This document shows positions 15,711 through 24,036 of a stretch of DNA of 64,000 nt, one piece after another. The translations under genes were made by a program, and so were the position numbers. Below the pieces are notes generated by a model. It was not told the DNA's origin, ran no database searches, and saw nothing but the letters and a program-made list of their open reading frames with translations. The stretch is from Colwellia sp. (GTDB lineage Bacteria > Pseudomonadota > Gammaproteobacteria > Enterobacterales > Alteromonadaceae). Numbering within the stretch: the stretch's first letter is position 1; every line of letters starts with the position of its first letter. Where the stretch lies: the NCBI RefSeq assembly GCF_013214175.1, contig NZ_JABSPA010000007.1, forward strand, positions 1 to 64,000. The letters run 5' to 3'.

Positions 15711-16430
15711 ATGGCTGCTGCCAGCATTGAATTTAAAGGGTCAAGCTTTACCCTGTCAGTTTTACATTTAAAAACTGCAATATTAGCGGATGTTCGTGCT
15801 GATTTAGCCAAAAAAGTAGCACAAGCACCGGACTTTTTTTACCTTGTACCTATAGTCGTGAGTATTGATAAGCTCAATGACGACATTGATTATCAGGGAA
15901 TAAAAACATTAATTGAAGAATTCAATTTTACCTTTGTCGGCTTTACTGGCGCTATCTCTAAGGAGCAACGTCAGCTTATTCGTGAATGTGGTTTTTCATT
16001 TATCAATATGGCGAAAGCTAATAGCGCTAAAAAAGCAGTGCTTGTTGAAGGGGCGGTAGCAGCAAAATCTAAAGAAGTTGTTGCTACACCGCAACGTGAT
16101 TTATATACAGATAAGATACACCGAGGTCAAATTCGCTCTGGTCAGCAAGTTTATGCTAAAGATCAAAACCTAGTGGTGATTGGTTCAGTGTCTGCGGGCG
16201 CTGAAGTTATTGCCGATGGCAATATTCATGTCTATGGCTCATTACGTGGTCGAGCCATTGCCGGTGCAACCGGCCATCATAAAGCACAAATATATTGTCA
16301 AAAACTTGAGGCTGAATTGGTCTCTATTAATGGTAATTATTGGCTTAGTGAGTCAATGGAAGAGCATTGGGCCTCGCCGGTATATATTCAGTTGACTGAT
16401 AACGAACTTACCTCATCAAAACTCATTTAA
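15711..16430 (+). CDS. minC: septum site-determining protein MinC
   Basis: The 239-residue protein has the N-terminal MinC domain that antagonises FtsZ (FKGSSFTLSVLHLKT) and the C-terminal beta-helix domain that dimerises and binds MinD (LVVIGSVSAGAEVIADGNIH, VYGSLRGRAIAGA). With MinD and MinE it prevents polar division in rod-shaped cells. The length is close to E. coli MinC (231). It is first in minC-minD-minE, 28 bp before minD; the linker around residues 110-130 (AKKAVLVEGAVAAKSKEVVA) is variable, as is normal. Confidence 0.96.
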   Translation: MAAASIEFKGSSFTLSVLHLKTAILADVRADLAKKVAQAPDFFYLVPIVVSIDKLNDDIDYQGIKTLIEEFNFTFVGFTGAISKEQRQLIRECGFSFINMAKANSAKKAVLVEGAVAAKSKEVVATPQRDLYTDKIHRGQIRSGQQVYAKDQNLVVIGSVSAGAEVIADGNIHVYGSLRGRAIAGATGHHKAQIYCQKLEAELVSINGNYWLSESMEEHWASPVYIQLTDNELTSSKLI

Positions 16431-16458
16431 TTTTTAACTTATAAAGGATATTCGGTCT

Positions 16459-17268
16459 ATGGCACGAATAATAGTGGTTACATCAGGAAAGGGCGGTGTT
16501 GGTAAAACGACCTCAAGCGCTGCAATTGGTCTTGGTTTAGCGTTAAAGGGACATAAAGTAGTCTTAATTGATTTTGATATTGGCCTGAGAAATCTTGACC
16601 TTATTATGGGCTGTGAACGCCGTGTGGTATACGATTTTGTCAATGTGATTAATGGTGAAGCTACTCTGAATCAGGCATTAATTAAAGATAAACGCGTTAG
16701 TAGCTTATCTATTTTACCTGCCTCACAAACACGCGATAAAGATGCGTTAAATAAAGAAAATGTCGGCAAGGTGCTCGAAGACCTCGGCAAGATCTATGAC
16801 TTTATCATTTGTGATTCACCAGCGGGTATTGAAGCTGGCGCTATGATGGCTCTTTATTATGCTGATGAAGCTATTATCACCACCAACCCCGAAGTATCCT
16901 CAGTACGTGATTCTGACCGTATTATCGGCATGTTAGCAAGTCGCTCACGTAGAGCAGAACTTGGCTTAGAGCCAATAAAAGAGCATTTACTATTGACCCG
17001 TTATTCACCTAAACGTGTCGCTGAAGGTGAAATGCTGAGTGTCGAAGATGTTGAAGATATTCTTTCCATACCGCTATTAGGTGTTATTCCTGAGTCGCAA
17101 GCTGTGCTTAAGGCATCAAATGCTGGCGAACCAGTTATTTTAGATACCGAAAGTGATGCCGGTCAAGCCTACCAAGATGTGATTGATCGCCTTTTAGGTG
17201 AAACCATTGATTTTAGGTTCTTAGTTGCCGAGAAAAAGGGCATATTTAGTCGTATGTTTGGAGGGTAA
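16459..17268 (+). CDS. minD: septum site-determining protein MinD (ATPase)
   Basis: The 269-residue deviant Walker A ATPase carries SGKGGVGKTTSS (signature Lys11 and Lys16). Further motifs are the switch region CDSPAGIE, which also acts as Walker B, and the C-terminal amphipathic membrane-targeting helix KGIFSRMFG. MinD dimerises with ATP on the membrane, recruits MinC, and is released by MinE. The sequence is canonical throughout. minE begins 1 bp after its stop, so expression is tightly coupled. Confidence 0.97.
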   Translation: MARIIVVTSGKGGVGKTTSSAAIGLGLALKGHKVVLIDFDIGLRNLDLIMGCERRVVYDFVNVINGEATLNQALIKDKRVSSLSILPASQTRDKDALNKENVGKVLEDLGKIYDFIICDSPAGIEAGAMMALYYADEAIITTNPEVSSVRDSDRIIGMLASRSRRAELGLEPIKEHLLLTRYSPKRVAEGEMLSVEDVEDILSIPLLGVIPESQAVLKASNAGEPVILDTESDAGQAYQDVIDRLLGETIDFRFLVAEKKGIFSRMFGG

Positions 17269-17269
17269 C

Positions 17270-17548
17270 ATGGCATTACTGGATTACTTTTTACGCAAAA
17301 AAGAAAAGCAGGTCACCACGGCTTCTAGGGCGAAAGAACGTCTGCAAATTATCGTGGCTCATGAACGTAATAGTCGCAATAAGCAGCCAGATTATTTACC
17401 GCAACTAACCGAAGATATTCTGGTGGTATTGCGTAAATACATTCAAGTATCGGATGAAAGTTTTTCGATAAAACTTGATAATAAAGATGGTGATTTAAAC
17501 GTATTAGAGTTAAATATTGAATTGCATGATGAGCAGAGCAACAGCTAA
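17270..17548 (+). CDS. minE: cell division topological specificity factor MinE
   Basis: The 92-residue MinE starts MALLDYFLRKKEKQ, an N-terminal membrane-binding helix, followed by the anti-MinCD segment ASRAKERLQIIVAHERN and the C-terminal topological domain. It stimulates MinD ATPase and drives pole-to-pole oscillation. The frame is open further upstream inside minD, but ATG 17270 with GGAGG just before it is the clear start. A strong terminator follows at 17574-17623. Confidence 0.96.
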   Translation: MALLDYFLRKKEKQVTTASRAKERLQIIVAHERNSRNKQPDYLPQLTEDILVVLRKYIQVSDESFSIKLDNKDGDLNVLELNIELHDEQSNS

Positions 17549-17573
17549 GCTCGATTAAGATATAAAAGTAGAG

Positions 17574-17623
17574 AAACACCAATTTTCAGTAAGCTCTGAC
17601 TACTGAAAACTGGTGTTTTTTTT
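17574..17623 (+). terminator. intrinsic terminator after minE
   Basis: AAACACCAATTTTCAGTA pairs with TACTGAAAACTGGTGTTT (one mismatch) around a GACT-type loop region, followed by eight T. It ends the minCDE transcript before the convergent ansA gene. Confidence 0.9.
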
Positions 17624-17643
17624 GATCTTTATATCATCAATGC

Positions 17644-18657
17644 TTAACTAAGCTCACCACGTAAACTTTGCTGCATTTTTTCACACATCTCTTGGTAACT
17701 TAAGTTTTTGCTTAATAAATAATGCAGCTTAGTTAACGTTGCCTCTAGGGTCATGTCATGACCACTGATCACGCCGACTTCACTCAGGGCATTACCTGTA
17801 GCATAACCCGACATATTAACCGTGCCTTTAATACATTGGCTACAGTTCACCACGACTATACCTTGCTCTTTCGCTTTTCTTAAACAAGACAATAAGGCTT
17901 TATCCTGCGGGGCATTACCGACGCCATAACTACGTAAAATAAGCGCTTTCACTGGTTGCTGAATAGCATTTTCAATCACAGCACTACTAATACCTGGGTA
18001 TAAATGCACGACACCGACGGGCTGAGGGGTGATTTTTGACAGTTGTAGTGGCTCAACGTTTGCTACCGGCTCAGCTATTTTTCCTGCGACTAGTTGAATA
18101 TTAATACCTGCTTCAAGTAGTACCGGCATATTAGGCGAGTCAAAGGCGTTAAAGCCGTCGGCATAAGCTTTTATACAGCGATTACCACGGTAGAGTTTAT
18201 TATTAAAAAATAGACCCACTTCGCTGATGGGGTAATTGGCGGCAATATATAGTGAATTTAGTACATTAACTTGGCCATCAGAACGTAGCTGGCTAAAGGG
18301 TATTTGTGAACCAGTAACTATAACGGGCTTGCTTAAATTTTCGAACATAAACGATAATGCTGAACTGGTATAAGCCATGGTATCGGTGCCATGTAATACA
18401 ACAAAACCATCGTAATCATCATAATTGGCTTTAATATCATCGGCAATACGTTGCCAATCACTGGGTGTCATATTTGAAGAGTCAATTAACGGCTGATATT
18501 CACTGATGGTAAAATCAGGCATTTCACTGCGATGAAATTCAGGCAGTGCATTGATTGATTCAGTAAGATGGCCCTTAGCTGGCACAAAACCTTGGGTGCT
18601 TTGCATCATACCGATAGTACCGCCTGTGTAGGCAACATAAATTCTTTTTTTCATCAT
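17644..18657 (-). CDS. ansA: L-asparaginase I (cytoplasmic)
   Basis: The 337-residue type I asparaginase hydrolyses asparagine to aspartate and ammonia. The first catalytic Thr is in YTGGTIGMM; the second active-site segment is VLHGTDTMAYTSSAL with the Thr-Asp pair; DSSNMTPSDW is also characteristic. There is no signal peptide, in line with the low-affinity cytoplasmic enzyme. It lies downstream of sppA on the same strand, the same neighbourhood as in E. coli (sppA-ansA). A terminator-like hairpin between them suggests separate or partly separate transcription. Confidence 0.95.
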   Translation of the reverse strand: MMKKRIYVAYTGGTIGMMQSTQGFVPAKGHLTESINALPEFHRSEMPDFTISEYQPLIDSSNMTPSDWQRIADDIKANYDDYDGFVVLHGTDTMAYTSSALSFMFENLSKPVIVTGSQIPFSQLRSDGQVNVLNSLYIAANYPISEVGLFFNNKLYRGNRCIKAYADGFNAFDSPNMPVLLEAGINIQLVAGKIAEPVANVEPLQLSKITPQPVGVVHLYPGISSAVIENAIQQPVKALILRSYGVGNAPQDKALLSCLRKAKEQGIVVVNCSQCIKGTVNMSGYATGNALSEVGVISGHDMTLEATLTKLHYLLSKNLSYQEMCEKMQQSLRGELS

Positions 18658-18822
18658 AATTCTTAATGCTATGTTTTAGATTTTAGAAACTAATTATATT
18701 ATATCTTAGCAAGCAGGATACTTGCTATAGCACGGGCTAAACAATGACAAATCATTACGGAATAGGTTGGGGGCAGGGATAATGTTTCCGCTATATATTG
18801 GTTATTCTTGTTAGCTCAGACA

Positions 18823-18860
18823 TAAAAAAAGAGGTAGTTATTTGCATAACTACCTCTTCA
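18823..18860 (-). terminator. intrinsic terminator after sppA
   Basis: A 13-bp perfect stem (AAGAGGTAGTTAT with ATAACTACCTCTT, loop TTGC) is followed on the minus strand by a run of seven T. It lies 26 bp beyond the sppA stop. Confidence 0.93.
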
Positions 18861-18885
18861 AATCAAAAGCTTTTAACTCTATTGC

Positions 18886-20796
18886 TTAGTTTGCACTACA
18901 GGCGACACATAAAGTATAGCGACCTTGTGGGTCATTAAACTGGTTCATTTGCGTTAACTCAGCTTTCATTAATGAAATGAACTGTGATAACGGCTTATTA
19001 CTTACCGCATTGGTGGCTAAATCAATAGCGCTATGTTCTTGGCTAGCCGTAAACATACTAATCAATGACGATGATTTACCTATTAACAGCTGCATCATTT
19101 TATTACGCGAAGATGGCTGTTTTTCAATTAACAGGGTGTCATATTTCTCAAGATTAGCAAGGTTTGCAGCGGCAACAACAGCGTCAGTTAAGTTACCTAG
19201 TTCATCAACTAAACCAAGTTCTTTAGCTTTTTTACCCGACCATACACGACCTTGAGCAATGGCATCCACTTCTTCAACTGTCATATCTCGATTGTCAGCA
19301 ACTAATTGAATAAACTCTTGGTAGCCTTTATTTATCGATAATTGGAATAAGTTAGCCATACCTGGAGATAGCGCTTGAGTAGGACCAAAACCTGCAATAT
19401 CGGTAGTGCCAACACCATCAGTATGGATACCCATTTTGCTTAATGAATCTTCAAATGTCATCATCATGCCAAAAATACCAATGGAGCCGGTAATGGTTGA
19501 CGGCGCTGCATAAATTTTATCTGCAGGCGCTGAAATCCAATAACCACCCGAGGCAGCATAAGTGCCCATTGAAGCAACTACTGGCTTACCAGCCTTTTTC
19601 AATAATTCAACTTCTTGGCGGATAATTTCTGAAGCATAGGCGCTGCCACCTGGGCTATCGACGCGTAGCACTACCGCTTTAACATCATCATTATTACGCG
19701 CTTTACGCAGTAATTCAGCAGTACTGTCGCCGCCAATAGTACCTGGTTTTTGTGAACCATCTAAAATAGTACCTTTGGCAACAATAATGGCTACTTTATC
19801 ATTAGCGCTGTCAGCAAGCTCTACGCTTTCATCTAACGAAGAACTGGTTGCTGCGATATAATCTTGGTAACCGATATGGCTGTAGCTATTACCTTTTTTA
19901 TTTTTACCCACTAAATCAATAAGCTCAGCGCGCATTTCCTGGCGTGTTTTAAGTTGGTCAACCCAGTTATTTTTAAGAGCATATTGGGCAAAACTACTGT
20001 CAGCTGCGCTAAACTTAGCCACTAGCGTGTCGATATTTTCATCAAAGTTTTCTACGCCAAAATCACGTCGCTTAGCAACATCTTCTTTATATTGCTGCCA
20101 TAAATCAGTCAACCAAAGTTTATTAGCTTCTTTGGCCGCATCAGACATGTCATCACGGATAAAGGGTTCAACTGCAGATTTAAAGGTACCGACACGGAAA
20201 ATGTGTTGGTTAATGGCAAGTTTTTCTAATGCCGACTTAAAGTACATTTTATAGCGACCGTAACCCTCAAGTAACATAAAGCCTTGTGGGTTTAACCAAA
20301 TATTGTTGGCGGTACTTGCTAGGTAATATTGGTCTTGCGAGAATTGATCGCCAAAAGCAATAATTTGTTTGCCTGTGCTTTTAAAATCTTCTAGCGCATA
20401 AGCAATATCTTGCAACTTAGTTAAACCAGTGCGGTTTAAGCCTTGTAGTTGTAAAACTAATATTTCTACCCGATCATCGTTTTTCGCTTTACCGATAACG
20501 TCAAGGATATCGCTCAGTAAAACTTCTGGGTTATCATCTTTTTGCTCCATGGCTTCCGATAAGAAAGCTTCCATAGGATCAACTTCACGCTTTTGCTCGA
20601 CTACGTCACCTACTAGGTTAAGCACTAAAGCTGTTTTCTCTGGTACTTGTATTTGTTCATCGCCACTTGATATAACGGCAATGAAGCCGAATAACAGTAT
20701 AAAGAATACTAGGTTTACCACCACTGAGCGCGTAAGGGTTAACACACGCCATAGCGAAGAAAAGATCCGTTTTATAATGCTTGGATTATTATTCAT
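18886..20796 (-). CDS. sppA: signal peptide peptidase SppA, 67-kDa type
   Basis: The 636-residue membrane-anchored serine protease degrades signal peptides left after secretion. A single N-terminal membrane segment (SVVNLVFFILLFGFIAVISS) precedes two tandem S49 domains. The general-base Lys is in VGTFKSAVEPFIRDDMS and the nucleophile Ser in VDSPGGSAYASEIIR, in the second domain. The length matches the E. coli 67K form (618 residues). The C-terminal tail after residue 560 is variable and ends CVACSAN. Confidence 0.95.
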   Translation of the reverse strand: MNNNPSIIKRIFSSLWRVLTLTRSVVVNLVFFILLFGFIAVISSGDEQIQVPEKTALVLNLVGDVVEQKREVDPMEAFLSEAMEQKDDNPEVLLSDILDVIGKAKNDDRVEILVLQLQGLNRTGLTKLQDIAYALEDFKSTGKQIIAFGDQFSQDQYYLASTANNIWLNPQGFMLLEGYGRYKMYFKSALEKLAINQHIFRVGTFKSAVEPFIRDDMSDAAKEANKLWLTDLWQQYKEDVAKRRDFGVENFDENIDTLVAKFSAADSSFAQYALKNNWVDQLKTRQEMRAELIDLVGKNKKGNSYSHIGYQDYIAATSSSLDESVELADSANDKVAIIVAKGTILDGSQKPGTIGGDSTAELLRKARNNDDVKAVVLRVDSPGGSAYASEIIRQEVELLKKAGKPVVASMGTYAASGGYWISAPADKIYAAPSTITGSIGIFGMMMTFEDSLSKMGIHTDGVGTTDIAGFGPTQALSPGMANLFQLSINKGYQEFIQLVADNRDMTVEEVDAIAQGRVWSGKKAKELGLVDELGNLTDAVVAAANLANLEKYDTLLIEKQPSSRNKMMQLLIGKSSSLISMFTASQEHSAIDLATNAVSNKPLSQFISLMKAELTQMNQFNDPQGRYTLCVACSAN

Positions 20797-21013
20797 ATAT
20801 ATATCTTAAATTGATTAAATTAAAAGTTCTCAACTCTATACTACCTTAATGTTTACCAAAACTTAACATATGGCCTTCGCTAGATTGTAACTATTTATGG
20901 CATCTCAGGTGAGTGCGGCTGTTTATTGCTAAATAATGGTAAAGATGAAAGTCTTTAGTGATTAAAGCGTTCTTATTATTAATCGTATTATTTCTTTATA
21001 TAAGACAGCCAGC

Positions 21014-21712
21014 ATGCAACTATTACAACATTACTACCAAAGCTTTTTAAGCGGACTTAAACATTTTGATGGCATTCCTGCATTATTAATAAGGCTCTAC
21101 CTTGCGCCAGTCTTTATCATGGCGGGTTTTAGCAAAACACAATTACTCAATGAAGAGGTAACCGGTTTCAGTGCCTTTTTGGCGGATCCCAATATTATTG
21201 CTTGGTTTGGAAACAGTGATTGGGGTTTAGGATTGCCGTTCCCAGCTTTGCTAGCCAATTTAGTGATTCTGGTTGAGTTTTTTGGTGGTTGGTTGTTATT
21301 AATTGGCGCGTTAACACGCTTAATTAGTATTCCGCTAATGTTTACCATGATAATCGCGGCTACGTCAGTTCATGCCGATAATGGTTGGTTTGCTATCACA
21401 CCAACTAATAGTGATATTAGCCCAGCGAAAGTTCTCACTTGGCTTGGTGTTGAAAGTGCACAAGCGAGTTTGGAGAATAGTGAACAAACAGCAACGCGAC
21501 TTGAAAAAATGCGCGAGCTGTTGGCCGAAAATGGCAATACTGATTGGCTTTTTGAGAAGGGTAATATTGTTGTGCTAAATAATGGTATCGAGTTTTCAAC
21601 AACCTACTTTATTATGTTGCTAGCGCTATTTTTTATTGGTGCAGGGCGTTATACCAGTGTAGATCACTATATAGCGCAACGATTTTTAATTGAGGAACAG
21701 CGCTTTAGATAA
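21014..21712 (+). CDS. DoxX-family membrane protein with large extracytoplasmic insertion
   Basis: The 232-residue protein has the DoxX-type opening ALLIRLYLAPVFIMAGFSK and the motif LVILVEFFGGWLLLIGALTR. It has four predicted membrane segments. Between the third and the last is a polar stretch of about 70 residues (from HADNGWFAITPTNSDIS to FEKGNIVVLNNGIEF). DoxX proteins are usually 130-150 residues, so this insertion is notable. The role of the family is poorly defined; some members associate with oxidoreductases or metal handling. A bidirectional terminator follows. Confidence 0.82.
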   Translation: MQLLQHYYQSFLSGLKHFDGIPALLIRLYLAPVFIMAGFSKTQLLNEEVTGFSAFLADPNIIAWFGNSDWGLGLPFPALLANLVILVEFFGGWLLLIGALTRLISIPLMFTMIIAATSVHADNGWFAITPTNSDISPAKVLTWLGVESAQASLENSEQTATRLEKMRELLAENGNTDWLFEKGNIVVLNNGIEFSTTYFIMLLALFFIGAGRYTSVDHYIAQRFLIEEQRFR

Positions 21713-21741
21713 CTGTATTTATGCCTTAGAACTTTACTCAA

Positions 21742-21786
21742 AACAAAAAAGCTGAACAGTATAAAACACTGTTCAGCTTTATATTC
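21742..21786. terminator. bidirectional terminator between DoxX and EamA genes
   Basis: AAAGCTGAACAGT (21748-21760) pairs perfectly with ACTGTTCAGCTTT (21768-21780). The flank is T-rich on both strands, with six A before the stem giving U on the minus transcript. It serves two convergent genes. Confidence 0.88.
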
Positions 21787-21822
21787 CTTCGGGGTACTGT
21801 ATTTTAGTACAGTGCTTGATAG

Positions 21823-22719
21823 TTAACGACTGACACTCTTCTTTTTGATGCTAGGAACTAAATGACCAAAATGATAAATAGCTAAGCCAAATAACACCAT
21901 AAAAGCACCTAATATCAATTTATCATTAATTACCTCACCGTTTAACACTGCGCCCAGACTCAAGGCAATTACCGGTGTAACTAGGGTTATCAAGGTAACA
22001 CTACTGGCCGATAATTTTTGTAATACAGTAAAGTACGCATAGAAACCAATCAATGAACCAAATACACCTAAATATAGCGTTGCCCATATAGACTTCACTT
22101 GCCATGTTTCAACAGGGACTGTGCCATCGAGTAACAACCAGCTCACTAAAAACATAGGTGTGGCAACCGTTAGCGCGCCTACTGTGGTAGCTAGTGGGTG
22201 AATAGCTATTGAAACACTTTTAACCAATACACCACTTAAACTAAAGAAAAACACCGCCAATAAAATAAACACTACGCCATAAATACCATCGTCAGCCAAA
22301 GTGAAATTATCAGAGCAAACTACGGCTAAACCACACAATGAAATAATCATAGAAAATTTACGTACACCACTGATATTAGGCTCGGCTAAAATTTTCTTCG
22401 CTAATAACGCAGAAATAACGGGAGACAAGCCAAAGACCAAAGAAATAATGCCTGACGATAGGTAGGGCGCTGCTAGGTACGTGCAAAGCATGCCGCCAAA
22501 AATTCCTAACGCCGAATAGCTGTATAAAGTTAATGCCTGTTTATGCCAAGGGAGATTTATTTTACGAACTTTAATTACTAAGGCGCCAAGTACTAGGGCA
22601 ATAAGCATTCTAAGTAATACCGCTAGACTAGGATTAATGCTCTCTGAACTCCACACTATACCCAATGGGGTGGTAGACCATATTAATAGTACCGCCAAGT
22701 AGGCAATTGACACTGACAT
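21823..22719 (-). CDS. EamA-family (DMT superfamily) transporter
   Basis: The 298-residue inner-membrane protein has ten hydrophobic segments arranged as two EamA repeats. The first starts LIWSTTPLGIVWSSESINP; the second covers the region with LGVFGSLIGFYAYFTVLQKL. Such transporters export metabolites or amino acids; the substrate cannot be told. The start has a GGAGAG ribosome-binding site. No obvious partner gene is adjacent. Confidence 0.9.
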   Translation of the reverse strand: MSVSIAYLAVLLIWSTTPLGIVWSSESINPSLAVLLRMLIALVLGALVIKVRKINLPWHKQALTLYSYSALGIFGGMLCTYLAAPYLSSGIISLVFGLSPVISALLAKKILAEPNISGVRKFSMIISLCGLAVVCSDNFTLADDGIYGVVFILLAVFFFSLSGVLVKSVSIAIHPLATTVGALTVATPMFLVSWLLLDGTVPVETWQVKSIWATLYLGVFGSLIGFYAYFTVLQKLSASSVTLITLVTPVIALSLGAVLNGEVINDKLILGAFMVLFGLAIYHFGHLVPSIKKKSVSR

Positions 22720-22842
22720 TTCTCTCTCCTTTGCTTGTTATAAATGCTTTTTTAAATATTTTGGTTAATGCTTCTTTTAAATGAAGTAGGGCTAAAGCTT
22801 AGGCAGAAAATTGCGGTTTTTTGTCGGTAGGGGTGTAGAAAC

Positions 22843-22877
22843 AAAAAAGCCGCAAGAGATGATTTCTGCGGCTTTAA
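22843..22877 (-). terminator. orphan intrinsic terminator on the minus strand
   Basis: AAAGCCGCA (22846-22854) pairs with TGCGGCTTT (22867-22875). On the minus strand the stem is followed by TTTTTTG, while the plus strand has only three T. It is 124 bp upstream of the EamA start on that strand, so it must end a short transcript beginning between 22,880 and 23,290. Confidence 0.8.
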
Positions 22878-22912
22878 AAGTGAACTAATTAATTATTTTC
22901 TTAATAATCTTT

Positions 22913-23044
22913 TCAATGCTCCGCAGGGACTGGCCAATTTAACTGGCGCTTAACGAGCCACAGTCGATTGACCATAAACAGATAGCTAATTGCTATTGTT
23001 TTAGGGTTTCGAATACTGATCATGGCGAGTAAGTTGCTTGGCAT
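22913..23044 (-). CDS. candidate 43-aa small protein upstream of an orphan terminator
   Basis: A 43-codon frame begins ATG at 23044 and encodes MPSNLLAMISIRNPKTIAIS, continuing with YLFMVNRLWLVKRQLNWPVP and a short AEH end. It has a hydrophobic middle and three basic residues around two tryptophans. AAGAAAAG 4 bp upstream is a weak ribosome-binding site. Its stop lies 36 bp before the stem of the minus-strand terminator, just where a transcript end would be expected. The alternative is a non-coding small RNA. No family is recognised; coding status is unproven. Confidence 0.38.
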   Translation of the reverse strand: MPSNLLAMISIRNPKTIAISYLFMVNRLWLVKRQLNWPVPAEH

Positions 23045-23320
23045 TGCTTTTCTTTATAGTAAGTTATTAAGAAAACTGAAGTTATCTTGTTGCTAATCTA
23101 GCGTGTTAACGTACGTTATTAATGTACAGTTAAGTTACTTTTTATAGTGGCGGCAGAGTTAAATTAAGTCAAGCATAAATAATGGCTTAGCGGTATTTAT
23201 ACTTAATTCGGTTTAATGAATGCTATTTCCGCCATTTAATCAAAGATAAGCGTGCATAAGAGCAAAGTTGTAGATAAACTTCGATGATACCTCTTGTTAT
23301 TAATATGGTTAAAGGATTTT

Positions 23321-23917
23321 ATGGACGCTATTGAATTATTATTACAACGACAATCAACACCGTTGTTAACAGATCCCGCTCCTAGTGAAGCTGACTTGAC
23401 GACATTACTATCTGCCGGCATGCGAGTACCCGATCATGCGGGTTTAAAACCTTGGCATTTTCATGTTATTACAGGCCAAGGCTTACAGCGCTTGAGTGAT
23501 CTTTATGTTGAAGCAACAACCGAAGACTTATCTAGTATGGCTGGGTTAATTGAAGGTACTCGTATAGATGAACATGCCTTCAATGAAAAAATAGCGAAAG
23601 TAGCGAAAATGCCTTTTAGAGCACCAATGATGATTGTTATCTCTACGCAATATGTAGAGCATAATAAAGTGCCTCAACAAGAGCAGCTAGTTGCCGCAGG
23701 TTGTTGTGCACAAGCAATACAAATGGCTGCATTTTCATTAGGCTATGGCGCTATGTGGCGTACTGGTGACTTAGCTTACAATGAAACAGTGAAAGCAGGA
23801 TTGGGAATTGCTGAGGGCAATGATATAGCAGGCTTCTTATATATAGGCACACCAACTAAAGTGCCACATAGTAAACCAGCTAAAGACTTCCAAAACAACG
23901 TAACCTATTGGACTTAA
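23321..23917 (+). CDS. YdjA-type nitroreductase family protein
   Basis: The 198-residue FMN-dependent oxidoreductase starts MDAIELLLQRQSTPLL and has the motif AGMRVPDHAGLKPWHFHVI, near-identical in layout to E. coli YdjA. The other flavin-contact region, MAAFSLGYGAMWRTGDLA, is also as in YdjA. The physiological electron acceptor of this group is unknown. The frame is open from 23294, but AAAGGA before ATG 23321 and the length of the family fix the start. It is unrelated in sequence detail to BluB in the same window, though they share the nitroreductase fold. Confidence 0.87.
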   Translation: MDAIELLLQRQSTPLLTDPAPSEADLTTLLSAGMRVPDHAGLKPWHFHVITGQGLQRLSDLYVEATTEDLSSMAGLIEGTRIDEHAFNEKIAKVAKMPFRAPMMIVISTQYVEHNKVPQQEQLVAAGCCAQAIQMAAFSLGYGAMWRTGDLAYNETVKAGLGIAEGNDIAGFLYIGTPTKVPHSKPAKDFQNNVTYWT

Positions 23918-23982
23918 AAAGTTAACGTATAATGGGTAAAGTGCCTGATTAATATTAGACTGATACACTTAAAACCAAGCAA

Positions 23983-24012
23983 TAAAAAAGGCGACATTAA
24001 GTCGCCTTTTTC
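23983..24012. terminator. bidirectional terminator between nitroreductase and asnS
   Basis: AAAAAGGCGAC (23985-23995) pairs perfectly with GTCGCCTTTTT (24001-24011), giving U-tracts on both strands. It serves two convergent genes. Confidence 0.92.
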
Positions 24013-24036
24013 TATAGTTCAATACGAAAAGTAACG

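Larger units (their letters stand above)
22720..23320. other. 601-bp gap holding a minus-strand terminator and a candidate small gene
   Basis: Between the divergent EamA gene and the nitroreductase gene lies a hairpin with a U-tract only on the minus strand (22843-22877) and a 43-codon frame just upstream of it (22913-23044). Both are listed separately. The remainder, 23045-23320, is AT-rich promoter-like DNA. Confidence 0.55.

Noticed and set aside
17574..17623. Cis-regulatory element for the min operon
   Set aside because: It is a standard stem with eight T at the end of the operon, fully explained as a terminator.
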